Source of the DNA: Adineta vaga | Taxonomy: Eukaryota; Rotifera | Direction: 5' to 3' | NCBI GenBank assembly: GCA_021613535.1 | Contig: CP075493.1 | Span: 6,014,001 to 6,078,000, forward strand | Length of the DNA: 64,000 nucleotides | The notes under the pieces: generated by a model | Told to the model about the DNA's origin: nothing | Seen by the model: only the letters and a program-made list of their open reading frames with translations | The model's database searches: none | Part shown: piece by piece, positions 48,287 through 61,052 of the stretch | Position numbering within the stretch: the stretch's first letter is position 1 | Layout: each line of letters opens with the position of its first letter | Made by a program: the position numbers and the translations under genes

Positions 48287-51200
48287 TTAACGAAATGTCC
48301 ATAATGGATCTAATTGATTGAAGGGATCAGATAAATCTTTCATTGGTGATGGTTTTGTTCGAAAGAAATCATCTCGTGTTGTTTTTGGTTTTATATGACT
48401 TTCCTCTGGACGTAAATTAAAATTTGCTTCAATAGATGTTAATTGTTTCGCTGGTGGTTTTTCTTCGATAATTGTTGAAGTTGGAGTTGATGACAGAATT
48501 GGACCAACATCATAATTTGGTGTAGATTGAACTATTGGTTTAGATTTTTCCATGATAGTTTGCATTTCTTCAGTAAGTAGAACAGTATTTGTATTTGGAG
48601 AAGTAGATCTTAGATTTGAAGACATTGATTGTTCGTGAAGTATCGAAGTGACATTTAACGTTCCACCTGGAAAATGATTTAATTTAAAAAAAATTGGATA
48701 TTAAAAAAATCAAATCTTACGTTTAACGAGACGTTCTTGTGTATAACGAAGAAGAGCTTCATAGACGAACTTTAGTTGATTCATGTCTTGTATCATATTT
48801 CGACGTTTTGTACGAAGTAAACGTATAATTTTGTTTAAATCAGGAAATGATCGACCTTCATCAATATCTTGAATGCTCGTAAACAAAGCTAAAAATGGAC
48901 CTGTACGAGAGACACCACTCCTAAAAATTGAAATAGATGGGTGATTCTAAAGTATGAAGTGATGAGACTTACATGCACGTAACTAATATTGTACTTCGTG
49001 GATTTCGTGTTTGAGTAAGAAAATGTTGTACTTCTTGAATAAATTTCAATAATTCAGTTGAATTATCTGGCATGTCTCTAGAATGTGTAAAGTAAATAGT
49101 CTTGCATTCTATTGCAGAAAACAAAATAATACTTCGGTGGCCAACCAAAATGTTCAAGCCAAACGACAGTTCTTGATTGATTTATCTTTAGTATTAAAAA
49201 AAGAAGAAATTGATACAGAATGATTAGTGAAGTTAAATGAAACATACTTGTGAATGATGTATACGTATTATTCTATGATTAGTCAGTGAATTAGGACTTT
49301 TTGTACTAAGTAAAGTGATAGTAAAAGATGAAATTTGTAGTTCTTCTCCCACTTTTTCTGGGTAAACATTCTAAATATCAAATCGTTAGAATTATACTGA
49401 CGAATCTAAACAATCTTCTTACTATTGATTGTATTTCATCAGGTCTTAGAAGAACAGCAACAATGGCAACATGTTGATCATAAATCATTGACCAAAAATC
49501 ACCAATAGTTGTAGGTAATGGATATTGAGCAGTGATAAATGAAGCATCACGAATTTTCTACAATGGTAAATAGGAATATTACATTGAAATAAATGAAGCT
49601 TCTATTGTTTCATTGCTTACTCCAATTGATGTTGCATTTATATAATCATTGAAATGTTTTTGTTGATTGGAATTCGATTGAACCAGACGAATACGTGAAT
49701 TATCATCTATACAATATTCTGGTATTATTCATACAATTAATAAATAAAACTTACAAGGAATTAAGTCTTGAAATCGATTGAGTTTTGGATTACATTTTCC
49801 AATTGCACAGGTTTGAGTATGTACATCTTTTTCTTGTAAATCAGATAGTTCCTAAGAAAGAAAAAAAAACACTTTTTGGTTATTCAAATATTAAAATAAG
49901 AGAATTTAATCTTACTTTCCATTCCACTTCAAGTGGTACTGTACCATTTAAAATCTTTTTGGTCATTGTACTAACATGTTTTTCAAAGCGTTGACTATCA
50001 GCGACCAATTGATCAAGTTTATCTTTATCGTCATGTGAATCTTGTGATTGTGATGAACTTAGAGTAGGCATTGGTGTTACAGGTGATTGTATTGATTGTT
50101 TCTCTTCTGTAACTATTGGTAATGGTTGAATGCAAGCGATGGGTTTACCATGACTTTTCATGTGTAATTCATCATCGATTGGACTGAGTGGTTCAGGTTC
50201 AGATGAAATTGGTTCTGTATTAGAAATCGATAGTGTTGTTTCTAATTGTTGCTCAAGAGCTAATGATAATAGATCATCATCAATTTTAGGTACTGATGGT
50301 TGATTTGATACTGAATTCGCAGATGTTTTACTAGTTGTTGGTGAAGGAACAAGTGGAAGCGATGGGACAGGGGCAGCAGGTGATGGAATAAGAGGAGTTA
50401 CAGGTGGCGGTAGAGGAGGGGTCGGTGTAGAAACATATTGCACGAATTGGTTTGGATTATAATTGTTATTACTATTGTTATTGTTATTAATTGTTGATGT
50501 AGGCATTTGTGGTGTGTTTGTTGAAAGTAAACCACCAGGCTGATAAACATCTTGCGGTTGAAGACGAGCCGTAGGTGGTACTATGTTTTGTTGCTGTTGA
50601 GATGATGGAGTAGTCGGTGGCACAAAGGATGGATTTTGTGATTTAGGAATATCATAAGCTCCTACAGGTTGTGGACGGTAAGGGTCAAACTTTGTCGGTG
50701 GCTGAGCAGAACGATTGGGATCATTTAAATTTTGATACATAGTTGGCTGTTGTATCTGATAATGATTTGTTTGTTGAAGAAATGGTGGTTGTGCTGGCTG
50801 TTGAAGCGAAGAAGATTGGTGAAATTGTTGCTGTGACGATGATGGTTGATATGTTGGTTGTTGAGTTGGATGTGATTGATAGAATTGTTGCTGTGGAGGT
50901 AACGGCTGAGGAAACATTTGTTGAGATGATGATGGTACTTGATGAGAAATCTGTTGAGTTGAAAGTGTTTGGTGGAACATCTGCTGATTTGGAGGTGCTT
51001 GATGAATTAATTGTTGAGGTGGTAGAGGTTGATGAAAGGCTTGCTGCTGCTGCGGTGGTAGTGGTGGCGGCGGAGAGGGTTGATAAAATGTTTGTTGAGG
51101 TACAACACTAGGCTGATGAGTAGCAGTTCGTGAATTGTAGAATTGTTGTTGATAAGTTACTTGCGGCTGAGTACCAAAATTCTGTGTAAGGAAAGCTGGA

Positions 51201-54200
51201 TTGGAATCTATGGAATGTGATTGATTATATTTTGGTTGGTGATATGATAATGATTGCGTTGGTAAAGGTGGTGCATACGGCAATGATGGTTTTTCGAAAT
51301 GTGTGGGTGATTCAACTTGATAATGATGAGGATGAAATGCAGGCAATGATGTAAGTGTCGATCCAGATGGATATGAAGGAGTTGATGTTGGCATTATATT
51401 AGCCGAGAAATTGCCACCATCACCCATATTTGATACAGGTGGTGGTATGTATAAATTTTCATCACGATTAGTAGAGGATCGTTTTGACGAACGACCTGTA
51501 GTTGAGCCCCAAGTATCAGGTTTCATAGCAGCCAAATAATCTTTCAATCTTGGTCGATCAGGTGTTGTTGATGGTAGACTTGCTGTTGGAAATTGAGGTT
51601 CAGGAACATCTTGACCCTGCCAAGTAGGTAATGGACTTTGGCGTGATGGTCTTGATGATGGTAATTGACGATGTAATGAAGATCTTGATGGTATAGTCGG
51701 TATTGTTGGTGATTGATGTTGAGATTGTAATGTTGCAAGACGTTCATTTAATTTGATTAGTTTTGCACTTTGCTATTGTGGAAAAAAACAAGAAGAAATA
51801 AAATATAGATTCCGAATGAAAAATACCTTTTTATAAAATTCAATGCCTTCATGTGCTTTTGACAGAATATCTTCGAATGATTTAAATGAATTGATATAAT
51901 CTTGAATTAATCGACTACGTCTATCATAAGGGAAAATCATAAGGGAAATAGTGAATTTTATATTTATATTTGATAAACAACAACAATATTTTCGTATACT
52001 TACGTCTCAAATGTTGTTCCAATTTTTGTTCGTACATCGGCAATTTCTGCATTAGCTTCTGTTAATGATTGTAATATATTATCTTGTGCTACACAATTTT
52101 GTTTTATAATATTAATAAGTTCTTCATGTTTCTTCACTTGATCAGTAAATAAATTCTATAAAAAAAAAGTATATACTATAGATTATTTATAAATAGTTTC
52201 AAAATCATTTTACTTTATGATTCTCTTGTCTTTGCATAAGTACCAATTTAGTGATGTCATCATCATGAATCTTTTTACGAAAATCAGTTAATAATGTCTC
52301 ACGTTGATTCTTCATCGTTTCGATCTTTTCATTTAAGAAGACTAAACGAGCTAATTTTGATTTATTTGCTTCATCTGAATTCGAAGAAAAAAACAAGATC
52401 ATTAGTAAAATAACAATGAAAAACGAAATATAATCTTTTACCATCAAGTTCCGTTATAATTGGTAGCTTTTTTTCCAATTGATCCATTGGTAATTGAAGA
52501 ATTTTTAAATGATCAAGAATTGTTGTCATATGTCGATGTAATCCAATGTTACTTTCATTGGCCTGTACCATCATATCACGAATAGTTTTAATATTTAATT
52601 GTAAATCTTTAAATTCTTTATCAGATTTTATAGAACCATTTTTTTCTTCAAGATTATTCAATGCTTGTTCAAAATCGTCAAGTTGACCAGTGACATCATG
52701 ATGTTGACTATTCAACTCTGAAATTAAAAAATAAATTATTCACCTATAAATCTGTAGATGAAAAGCCGTAGTCTCTTCTTTGATTTAGACATTTTTGTCT
52801 TTGAAAAAACTATCGAAACATACGTTGCATAGCTGTAACAAGATCTTTTGACATATTTGGACGAGCAGCAACAGCAGCACAACATTCAAGTAATTCTCGT
52901 GGTAAACGAAGATATTCATTATTCATTGGAATACGATCCAATTGTAAACAAAGCATAAATGTACTATAAATAGAAAGAATATTTGAAAATATCAATACTC
53001 AATTTTATTTTCATACTCAAGTTCTCGATTTTTATTTTCTGTTAATTCAATAATTTCACGTAAGAGTTTCGCTTTTTCTTCACTATATTCCGATGCAGCC
53101 AAATGTGCATCCTAAAAACAGGAAAATATGTGTAAAATTATTTGAATAAAAAAAAACTATCCTTACCAATGGAACCAATTTTTGAAAAATATCCGCTCCG
53201 CATACTTCAGCATCATGACAATCAAATGGTTGTGATTTCGCAACAATTGCTCCTATAGATAAAAATCAGCAAATTCTTTTCATCTTATCCTATCAAGACA
53301 TACCTTGAACAGCTGGTAGACTTGATAATGCTGGTACTTTCTCAAAATATACACTATCATTATCACGTTTAGCTACTTTATATCTATTCAAAAAAAAAGA
53401 TTTTATTTAATTTGTAAATAATAAGTCATTTCTTTACGTACTTTCCCATGACAACATCATAAGTAAATGTATGTGCATCTTTAAATATATTCGCTTTGTC
53501 TGAAGAAATTTTCTCCGCATTTTTCCAAGCTTCTTTTAATCGTTCAACACCTGCTTCATAGTAACAAACACTTTGACCATATTTTTTATTTTCTTCAGCA
53601 ACTAAACCAGAAAAATAATATGCAATTGCCAAGTAATACGACAATTTGTATGTTAAAGCTACACGCCATTCCTAGAAAAGATAAAACAAATGTCGTCTTT
53701 GAACATATATATATAAATCAATAATGAATCAAAGATTTCTATGTGAATGTTTAGAAGACTTCTAATTTTGCGACTTTGATTGGTTCACATTGTATGAAAA
53801 TAGAAACGATGTGAATCCAGTACTAGTAATCGCATTATATGTGAGACAAAATATGAATTATGAGTTATGTGAGGAGCATCTGTTTATAAGATTCGAACTA
53901 TGTCACTTTGGACTGATGAATAAATCAATTACCATTCAACTGTAATTCACTTTCAAGTTAATTCTATCACTGGACAAATGTGAAAACTTACACGATATCG
54001 TTTTGATATAATTGAATTAATTCCTGGTTTTGTTAGATTCAAAAGTGCCATTTGATAATATTCCGATATTTGCATAGCAATATGAGCGTTCACTGAAGGT
54101 GCTCGTTGATCAAGTAAAGACTTTTCCAGTACGGATTCATGTGCTTGTGCCTATACATAATCATCAGTATTCATTATCGAACGAACGAATGAACGAAATT

Positions 54201-55016
54201 CTTACCAAAAGAATATGAACTTGACATGTTAATAAATCTGGAGTCATATCTGATGTATAAGTTGTATATTGATCACGTACTTTTTCATAACATGCAGCTG
54301 CACATCGAAAATATGTACAAGCATTTTTAATGCTCTAAACAGAAGAGAAATAGAAACAAGATCAAATAGTTTGCTTTCGTACATCATGTGTTCTTCGTGG
54401 TTCATTGGCACCTAATCGTGAATACATTGCACCAAGATTATATAAAATACATGCTTCTTCAAATCGAACATCATTATATGAATTTTCTTCTTTTTGATAA
54501 GCATCTTCCCTAAAAACAAAGAAGAATCAAACATATTCGATTGATGAAAAATCGTACCAAGTAAATCGAACAGCACATTCCGTTTCAGGTAACATTGGAA
54601 AACGATTTCGTAATAATTGTAATTGACAAAAATATCGTTTAAGTAATTGAATACCCGACTGATCAGCTGTTGAATTAATTGTATTCTATAAATAATAATT
54701 TGATTTTACCATATATTTCAAAGAATGTTTACTTGACGAAGACGATTCATTTGTTCACATTCACTGGCATATTTATCACCTGATTCTTGATAAGTTGATG
54801 CAATATACTATAATTTTATATACGATTTTTGTTTTAGAAGACATAAGAAAACAACAAGTTAACATACACTAGGAATTTTTTCACATAGATTAACTGTTTC
54901 AATCGAAACTTTAGGATCGAAACCGATCGCAGATAAACGTGGACAACCTGTATAGAAATATACAAATAATTCTAATGAAAAAAAACAAAAAAGTTTTTAA
55001 TCATTTTACCTTCCAT
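48287..55016 (-). CDS. PTPN23: HD-PTP (PTPN23) orthologue with degenerate phosphatase signature
   Basis: Twenty-five exons: 55016-55010, 54947-54868, 54807-54733, 54685-54558, 54509-54383, 54334-54206, 54150-53992, 53671-53442, 53383-53304, 53252-53167, 53111-53017, 52963-52824, 52717-52442, 52374-52214, 52155-52004, 51920-51827, 51772-49916, 49851-49755, 49706-49621, 49557-49423, 49370-49248, 49185-49133, 49077-48973, 48920-48721, 48666-48287; 1684 residues. Order: BRO1 domain (about 1-380, with FEEACILYNLGAMYSRLGA), coiled V domain, a Pro/Gln-rich stretch mostly in one 1857-base exon, a PTP domain, and a tail ending QLDPLWTF like the human protein. HD-PTP is an ESCRT adaptor sorting receptors into multivesicular bodies. 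The PTP signature reads TC-MSGVS-RTG (Cys1491, Arg1497) and the WPD loop reads WPP at 1454-1456, so catalysis is unlikely. The first coding exon has just 7 bases. Confidence 0.92.
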
Positions 55017-55759
55017 ATTGATGACAAAGAAAAATAAAATCTAAAAATGACGATGATTAAATAGAATTATCTTCTGATTTTGATGACTTCTTACCGAAAA
55101 ATGATTAGATACGAAGAGAATAACTAAATATAAGAATGCTTCATGTTTCTTCTAATTAGTCATAAATCTAAACAAAATATCATTGGTTGATTTATTTGTA
55201 CTAGACAATGAATGTAGTTTAAGGAAGGGGGCGTGATAGGATTGTTACATACATACTTCTCAACGAAAGATTTCAATTTAAGAAAATAATTTGTTCTTGT
55301 ACTAGTAAAACAAACTGCATATTTTGTACTACAGATAATAAGTAATTGATATCAACGATGCTCTTAGTACTCGCATAGCGATAGTATTTTGTACAATTCA
55401 TAATAATGATATATATTCAATTCATCTGAAATATCAGTATCCGAATTCGAAAGCCTATAATAATCGTATTGTTAAGTATTTGATGTTTGTGTATATTTTA
55501 GAGAAATTAAACTTGAAAATTTTCTTCCAATTAAATGAAATATGTCAATTTCTCGACAGAGTGAGAATATTAAATAATTAGTGAGGTATAGACAAATCTA
55601 GTGAACACGAGCGCCCTCTCTTCTGCAAACTCAATACTTGGTTATATCATGTCGCAATAGAATGATACGATCACGAGAGATTTACCAATCATTATCTTCT
55701 TTCAAAGTTTGTGATGAAACCACGATTGTATCTCTTGTAATTCAAATTGAACTATAACA
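55017..55759. other. Divergent intergenic region between HD-PTP and GTF3C3
   Basis: 743 bases between two genes that diverge from here, so it should contain both promoters. No TATA box or coding exon is evident. Confidence 0.5.
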
Positions 55760-58700
55760 ATGACATCATCTAATAAATTTCTCGAACATTTTCGTAATTT
55801 ACAAGCTGGAGAAAGTGAAAAAGCAGGTGCAGCAGAAATACTTGCTTATCTTAATGGTTTGGATTGAAAATTGAAATTTTTGAAAAAAGAAAATCATATC
55901 ATTTCGTCTCTTTTCAGGTGATTTATCATTTCAAGAGTATGAAAAACGTGTTCGTGAAGTGAATACCGATTTTTCCAACGTATCTGTCGGTAAAGTTCTC
56001 GATACGCGTGAAACTGAAATTGTTGATATTGATAAATTAATTGATGAATTAAGTGATATTGATGATATAAGTGGATTAAGTAGTAGTTCAAGTGAAAATT
56101 CCGAAGAATCTCAACAAGAAACTGAATCTTCAAAGAAAAAAAAGACTGAAAATGAATCGAAAACAAAACGTCGTCGACGAAAGAAACCACAGGAATCAGA
56201 TGACGAAGATGATTCCAATGATGATAACGACGAAAAAATCATGGATCCAAATGAAATGCGTAATAAAATGGTACGACATTTAGAAGAAATGCGTTTGGCT
56301 AATCAAAAAAGAAAACGAAGTAATAAAAAATATTCATCAATCATCTTTCGAAATTTAATTATTTGTTTTTCAAGAACGATCTGAAAAATCTAAACGTTCA
56401 ACAGCTCGAAAACGACCTGCAACAACCGTAAGGACTTTTCCACATAAATTTTCAACCGATTACAAATATGTGTTGTTGTTTTTTTGTAGACAGAAAAAGT
56501 ACCGAAAAGCCGTCTAAATCAAGAATATCAAGCATTAATGGGTGAAGCAAATATGGCTTATGTTCATGGAGATATTCCGAAAGCATTAAGAATATGTCAA
56601 GAAGTTATTACAAATGGTAGAAATCTCTTCTTCTATTTTTGAATTATCAATTCCTTTTGTAATCTTCTTCGTTAGTACCAAATGCAGCTGAACCATATCT
56701 GACGATTGCACGAATTTATGAAGATCAAAACGAACATGAGAAAGCATTTGAAGTAAATAATTCACGTTACTTTATTCGAAAAGAAGACTTCATTTTTTTC
56801 TTAGATGAATTTTTTTGCTGCTCATTGTCAACGTTCGAAAGATTTATGGACTCGTATGCTTGCAGAATGTCAACAACGACAAGCGAATGATTTAATAACA
56901 ACATGTTACAATCATAGTAAGTTTTCTTTTATCATTATGATTGAATCCTTTGACTCACAATAAATTCATTCCCTTAACTTTGACAATAATTTATTTATTT
57001 ACATCAAAGTAAACCACACATACACACTATGCTTACAAAAACAATGATTGATTAATTAATAAGTTCATTTTCATAAATATGATCATCATATTGTGGTAGA
57101 GCAATCCATCGAAATGTTTCGCCACCGAAAATAAATGGTGATTTATTTTCTAAGTGATCTATTTTTCGTGGTTGTTCAATTGGTTTATGTCGTTGACATT
57201 TGAAATTCTTGAATAGTTTTGTTAAATGTTTCAATGGCATAAAACATGATGATGATGTTGTCAGAGGATTTTCAATAATTTGTTCATATTGTTTTTGTAT
57301 GGATTCAACATTATCGAGTATTTGTTGAAGAGTATAATTTTTCTTCTGTTGGACATAATTATCATTGTCATGTACATAGTCGTAAATAGAATCTCTTTGA
57401 TGATCACGATAATCATCATTGGGAAGAATTGGTGATAGGATATCTTTCTTTGGCGTTGAATTTGTAAAACTTTTTGTCGAAATATCAACGTAAATATCAA
57501 CATTAAGTGGATGAACGTCGTCAATGTGTATACGAAGCATAGTATGAAAATGAATGAGTGGAAAAAACAGATGTGGTTAATTGAAGAAGGAGAAAATATT
57601 TAGTTGACAAAGAAAAGGTGTTATAATGAGTGTATGCAACAGATGGACACATTCATTAGAAGGAAAAGAGAAAAGATATCTCATCCTGTCTCTCATAACA
57701 ACACGTTCAGAAAGAGAACGCGACTGAGACAAAAAATATTTGTTTGATGAGTAGAAGAACACAAATTCAAGTGATTTGTACCTATAGAATGATCTTTTGT
57801 ATTTCGTCCAAATGACTTTGTTCATGTAAATATAAGTAGATTTATATACCTAATTTACAGTAGAAAAAGAAAGAATAACATGTGTATTATTGTCCAGACA
57901 TTAGACTATTTATTTTGTAAACTTGATTAGTAAATTCAACTTCACACTCAAATAACTGTTAACTTTATTTTTTAGTTGTCAAAATCGATCCTACGGATAT
58001 TGATATGCATTTAAGCCGTATAGCTCATATTGAAACGCATGGAACTCGAAAACTTTATTTAAGTGGTTTACAATCATTACTTATGGCTTTACATCCATCA
58101 GAAAAGCCGGAACAGAAACCATTATATTTAGAAAAATATCGAATTCTTTTACAAGTCAATAGAATATTTGTTTAATGATTCCTAATGAAATCTTAATTAT
58201 TTTAGGCAACATTAGCATCGGAACGAAAAGATACAGATTTACAAACATTATTCTACAAAGGTCTCAATGATCTTGGAACAGATTTTCCATCTGAATGTTA
58301 GTTTTATTTCAAATCCAATAAAAGAATATTGTCTAGACTAATATTTTCAGATATCGAACGTTTATTACAAATGCAATATAATTCAAAATTATATCCAGAA
58401 TTACTCAAAGTAAAACGAGGGATAATCCATCGAGTGTATTGAATTTTTAGTTTTTTTTTCTATCGATGTAGAATATGATCAATTTTACTGGTGTTCGTTT
58501 ATCGAAATATCAAACTGAATTAGAATTACCTGTTGATACAACAGATTTAGATGATCTGAAAGATGCAGAGTAAGTTCTACAATACGTAGTACACATTTTA
58601 AAGACTAATGAAAAACTTTATTAAAAAAGACTTGCCTTATGCAATGTATTGCTAACATATTCAAAAAAGCATGAGTCATCCTTATACTTGAATTTATATC

Positions 58701-60414
58701 GATGAACATAAGAGAAAAAGAATTCTATGTTTTGTTTTCTCCATTTAGTTTTTCATTACCCGAATTTTATCGAACAGATTATTATGCTATGTTTCTCGTA
58801 GCAATTACTGATTTAGGTTGTTCTACTGTTGCATTAGTAAGTGAAGAAAATGATCGTTGTTCTTTATTTTTCGAAAAACGAAACCATTTTTCTAGCGTCT
58901 TTTACCTGCTTATAAATCAAATGTTCGTTCTACAGATCAATTATTATGTCTTGATGTTATGTCAGCATTTGCATTAAATGATTATCTGATTGAAGCATGT
59001 CAATTATTTGAACATCTCTCATCATTATCAAAATTATCAGCACAATCTTGGTTTCAATATTCGGAATGGTTAATAGCTCTATCAAAATCTCATGAAGCAT
59101 ATGAAGCATTAGAACAAACATTAAGACTTGAACCACAATATAATGAAGCACGTTTATCTCTATCAGCATTACAAAAACAAAATGGAATGAATGAACAAAG
59201 TCAACATACATTAGCTGAAGTTGTTAGTCGACCAATAAAACAAGAATTAAATGAACAATCCGATTTTCATGATCAAAATGATGATGATGAAGAACAACAA
59301 GAAGTAACAGTTGAAAAAATTCATCTATTAGTGGAACGTTGTATTACACTCTATGATCAAAATCAACTGACACTCTTCATTCCATGTGCAATGCAATTAT
59401 TTTTTGGTTCAATTAAATATCTTCTAACACTTGATTGTTCGAAACGTTTAATTAACTGTGGAACACGTGCACGTCGATTAGAATTAATACAAAAATTAGT
59501 CGATGAAAAACGAATTATATTAAATCCATCATATACAAGAATAAATACAGTATTAAAAAATCGTATCATTGATATCTATGGTAAATTTTGTGATGTACTT
59601 ATACAGATTAAACGACATGATCTACTGTTAAGAGTAACTGCAGCAGGAACAGTCATTCCGTTTCTTTATGCAAGAATCGATTGGTATGATGTGAAAAATA
59701 TCTTCGTGTTGTTTTTCTCTTGAAAATCATACGGTATATCTTTATTTTAGGCTTGTTTTAACTGAATTTCTTCTATTCATCAGTTTAATGCTACAACAAA
59801 ATGGTGATCTTGCTTTTCAAACATGTCGAGAAATCTTTCGTTGTTATTCGAAATCTTCTGTCATTCAAAATCTCTTTGCTTTAACAGCAACGATTACACC
59901 CAGTGTTCGTTTACAAAAATTTTGTGTTCGTTCATTACAAAAACGACCTAATTCACCTATTCTTCATCATATGGTTGGTAATTTTGCTTTAATCGGTGGT
60001 ACCTATCGTTTAGCTATTATACACTATATGAAATTATTTCGTTTAACACCAGATGAACCACTTGTTTCGTTATTATTAGCTATTTCATTTGTACATGTTG
60101 CTTGTCAAAAATATGCATATTCAAGGCATCAACGTGTTCTTCATGCACTTGCTTTTCTTAAACAATATCGAAATTTACGTGGTGAATGTACAGAAACATA
60201 TTATAATATTGGTCGTCTAATGCATTTTCTTTCCTTACATTATGCTGCTGCATATTTTTATCACAAATGTTTAGAAACAGAATCGCCCATTGTTGATCAA
60301 CATGATATCTATGGAATGAAATATCAAGCAGCATATAATCTTGCTTTGATTTATAAAGCAAGTAAGAATGAAAAATTTGCTCGACATATTATACGAACAT
60401 ATATGACTCTGTAA
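55760..60414 (+). CDS. GTF3C3: General transcription factor 3C subunit 3 (TFIIIC102), TPR protein
   Basis: Thirteen exons: 55760-55856, 55918-56319, 56375-56427, 56490-56616, 56676-56752, 56805-56916, 57976-58154, 58206-58296, 58351-58409, 58472-58569, 58749-58836, 58896-59683, 59751-60414; 944 residues (human 886). It is part of the TFIIIC complex that binds the A and B boxes of tRNA genes and recruits TFIIIB and Pol III. The N-terminus AAEILAYLNGDLSFQEYEKRV matches the start of the family. Then comes an acidic, Ser-rich and a Lys/Arg-rich stretch (likely nuclear signal KTKRRRRKK), followed by TPR repeats, first YQALMGEANMAYVHGDIPKAL and PNAAEPYLTIARIYEDQNEHEKA, with further arrays in exons 12-13. 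The 1059-base intron 56917-57975, long for this window, contains an antisense ORF. Confidence 0.9.
57052..57540 (-). CDS. Antisense intronic gene candidate inside GTF3C3, 162 residues
   Basis: An uninterrupted frame on the opposite strand, wholly inside GTF3C3 intron 6. The protein begins MLRIHIDDVHPLNVDIYVD, has an acidic middle with many Asp/Tyr/Asn, a segment QQILDNVESIQKQYEQII with coiled-coil character, and ends FGGETFRWIALPQYDDHIYENELIN. I do not recognise it. Codon use is similar to the real genes here, which favours coding. On the same strand TATATAAA (revcomp of 57841-57848) lies 300 bases upstream. The unusual length of the host intron fits a nested gene. It could also be a chance frame, although 162 codons is long for this AT content. 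Confidence 0.6.
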   Translation of the reverse strand: MLRIHIDDVHPLNVDIYVDISTKSFTNSTPKKDILSPILPNDDYRDHQRDSIYDYVHDNDNYVQQKKNYTLQQILDNVESIQKQYEQIIENPLTTSSSCFMPLKHLTKLFKNFKCQRHKPIEQPRKIDHLENKSPFIFGGETFRWIALPQYDDHIYENELIN

Positions 60415-60786
60415 TTTCATGTCTTTTATTCGTGATTTTTGATTGTTTTATGCATCATAGACTTTCTTGAAAATATCTCTAAATGAACTAGCCCAAATCA
60501 CTTTAAAAATATGATTTTGTACAGAATTAAAAGTCGATATTAAAGCTGAAATACATTCACTAGATCATATAGCCCTTTAGTAGTAGAATTTCGTGAATTC
60601 TGAAAGACTTTGATGACATAATGAAAAATCGCATCTCGGTTTTTTATCAGAATTGATCATCAAAAGAATACTAGACTTATAAATAAAAAAAATAATGATT
60701 TGAATGTCAGTTTTATCATAACTAGTTTATTTGTAGGATAAATGTAAAGTAGAGTCTATCATATATGAATCAAAATAAACGAACTA
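60415..60786. other. Convergent intergenic region, GTF3C3 and small Cys-rich gene
   Basis: 372 bases between two 3' ends. AATAAA-like signals occur on both strands, and there is no other feature. Confidence 0.5.
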
Positions 60787-61052
60787 TCAACCGTCAAAAC
60801 AAGCAAAACAGCAAATATCACAACAATCCGTATCACCAGACGTATCTTCAAAATTACAAGCACCTTGATAATTGGAAATTAAATCAATAGAACTGATTCC
60901 AACCATGGATTCCGAAGAATCTTTATACTGTTGATTAGAAGATCCCATCTTATCTAAATTAAAATAATTTATCAGTAAAAATAAATATTTTATCAAGAGA
61001 ATTTCTTACTGGATGAATCTAATACTGGTTGAACACTAGCACGACTACCCAT
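60787..61052 (-). CDS. Small Cys-rich protein, N-terminus uncertain
   Basis: Minimal model: exons 61052-61010 and 60953-60787, 69 residues, starting MGSRASVQPVLDSSN and ending DTDCCDICCFACFDG with five Cys in nine residues. If translation starts here, MGSRAS is a good N-myristoylation signal, and the Cys cluster could be palmitoylated or bind metal (inference). A longer form is possible. The exon 61449-61410 (MVSISIFADSSST) ends in phase 1 and joins in frame to an acceptor just before 61081, adding VYHKRST before MGS. A further possible exon at 61175-61139 would then cause an early stop, making the upstream part a short uORF. I do not recognise the family. Confidence 0.45.

Noticed and set aside
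50743-51111. 122-codon plus-strand frame rich in Val, Glu and Met
   Set aside because: It is the reverse complement of the Pro/Gln-rich exon of HD-PTP. The skewed codon use of that exon keeps the opposite strand open.
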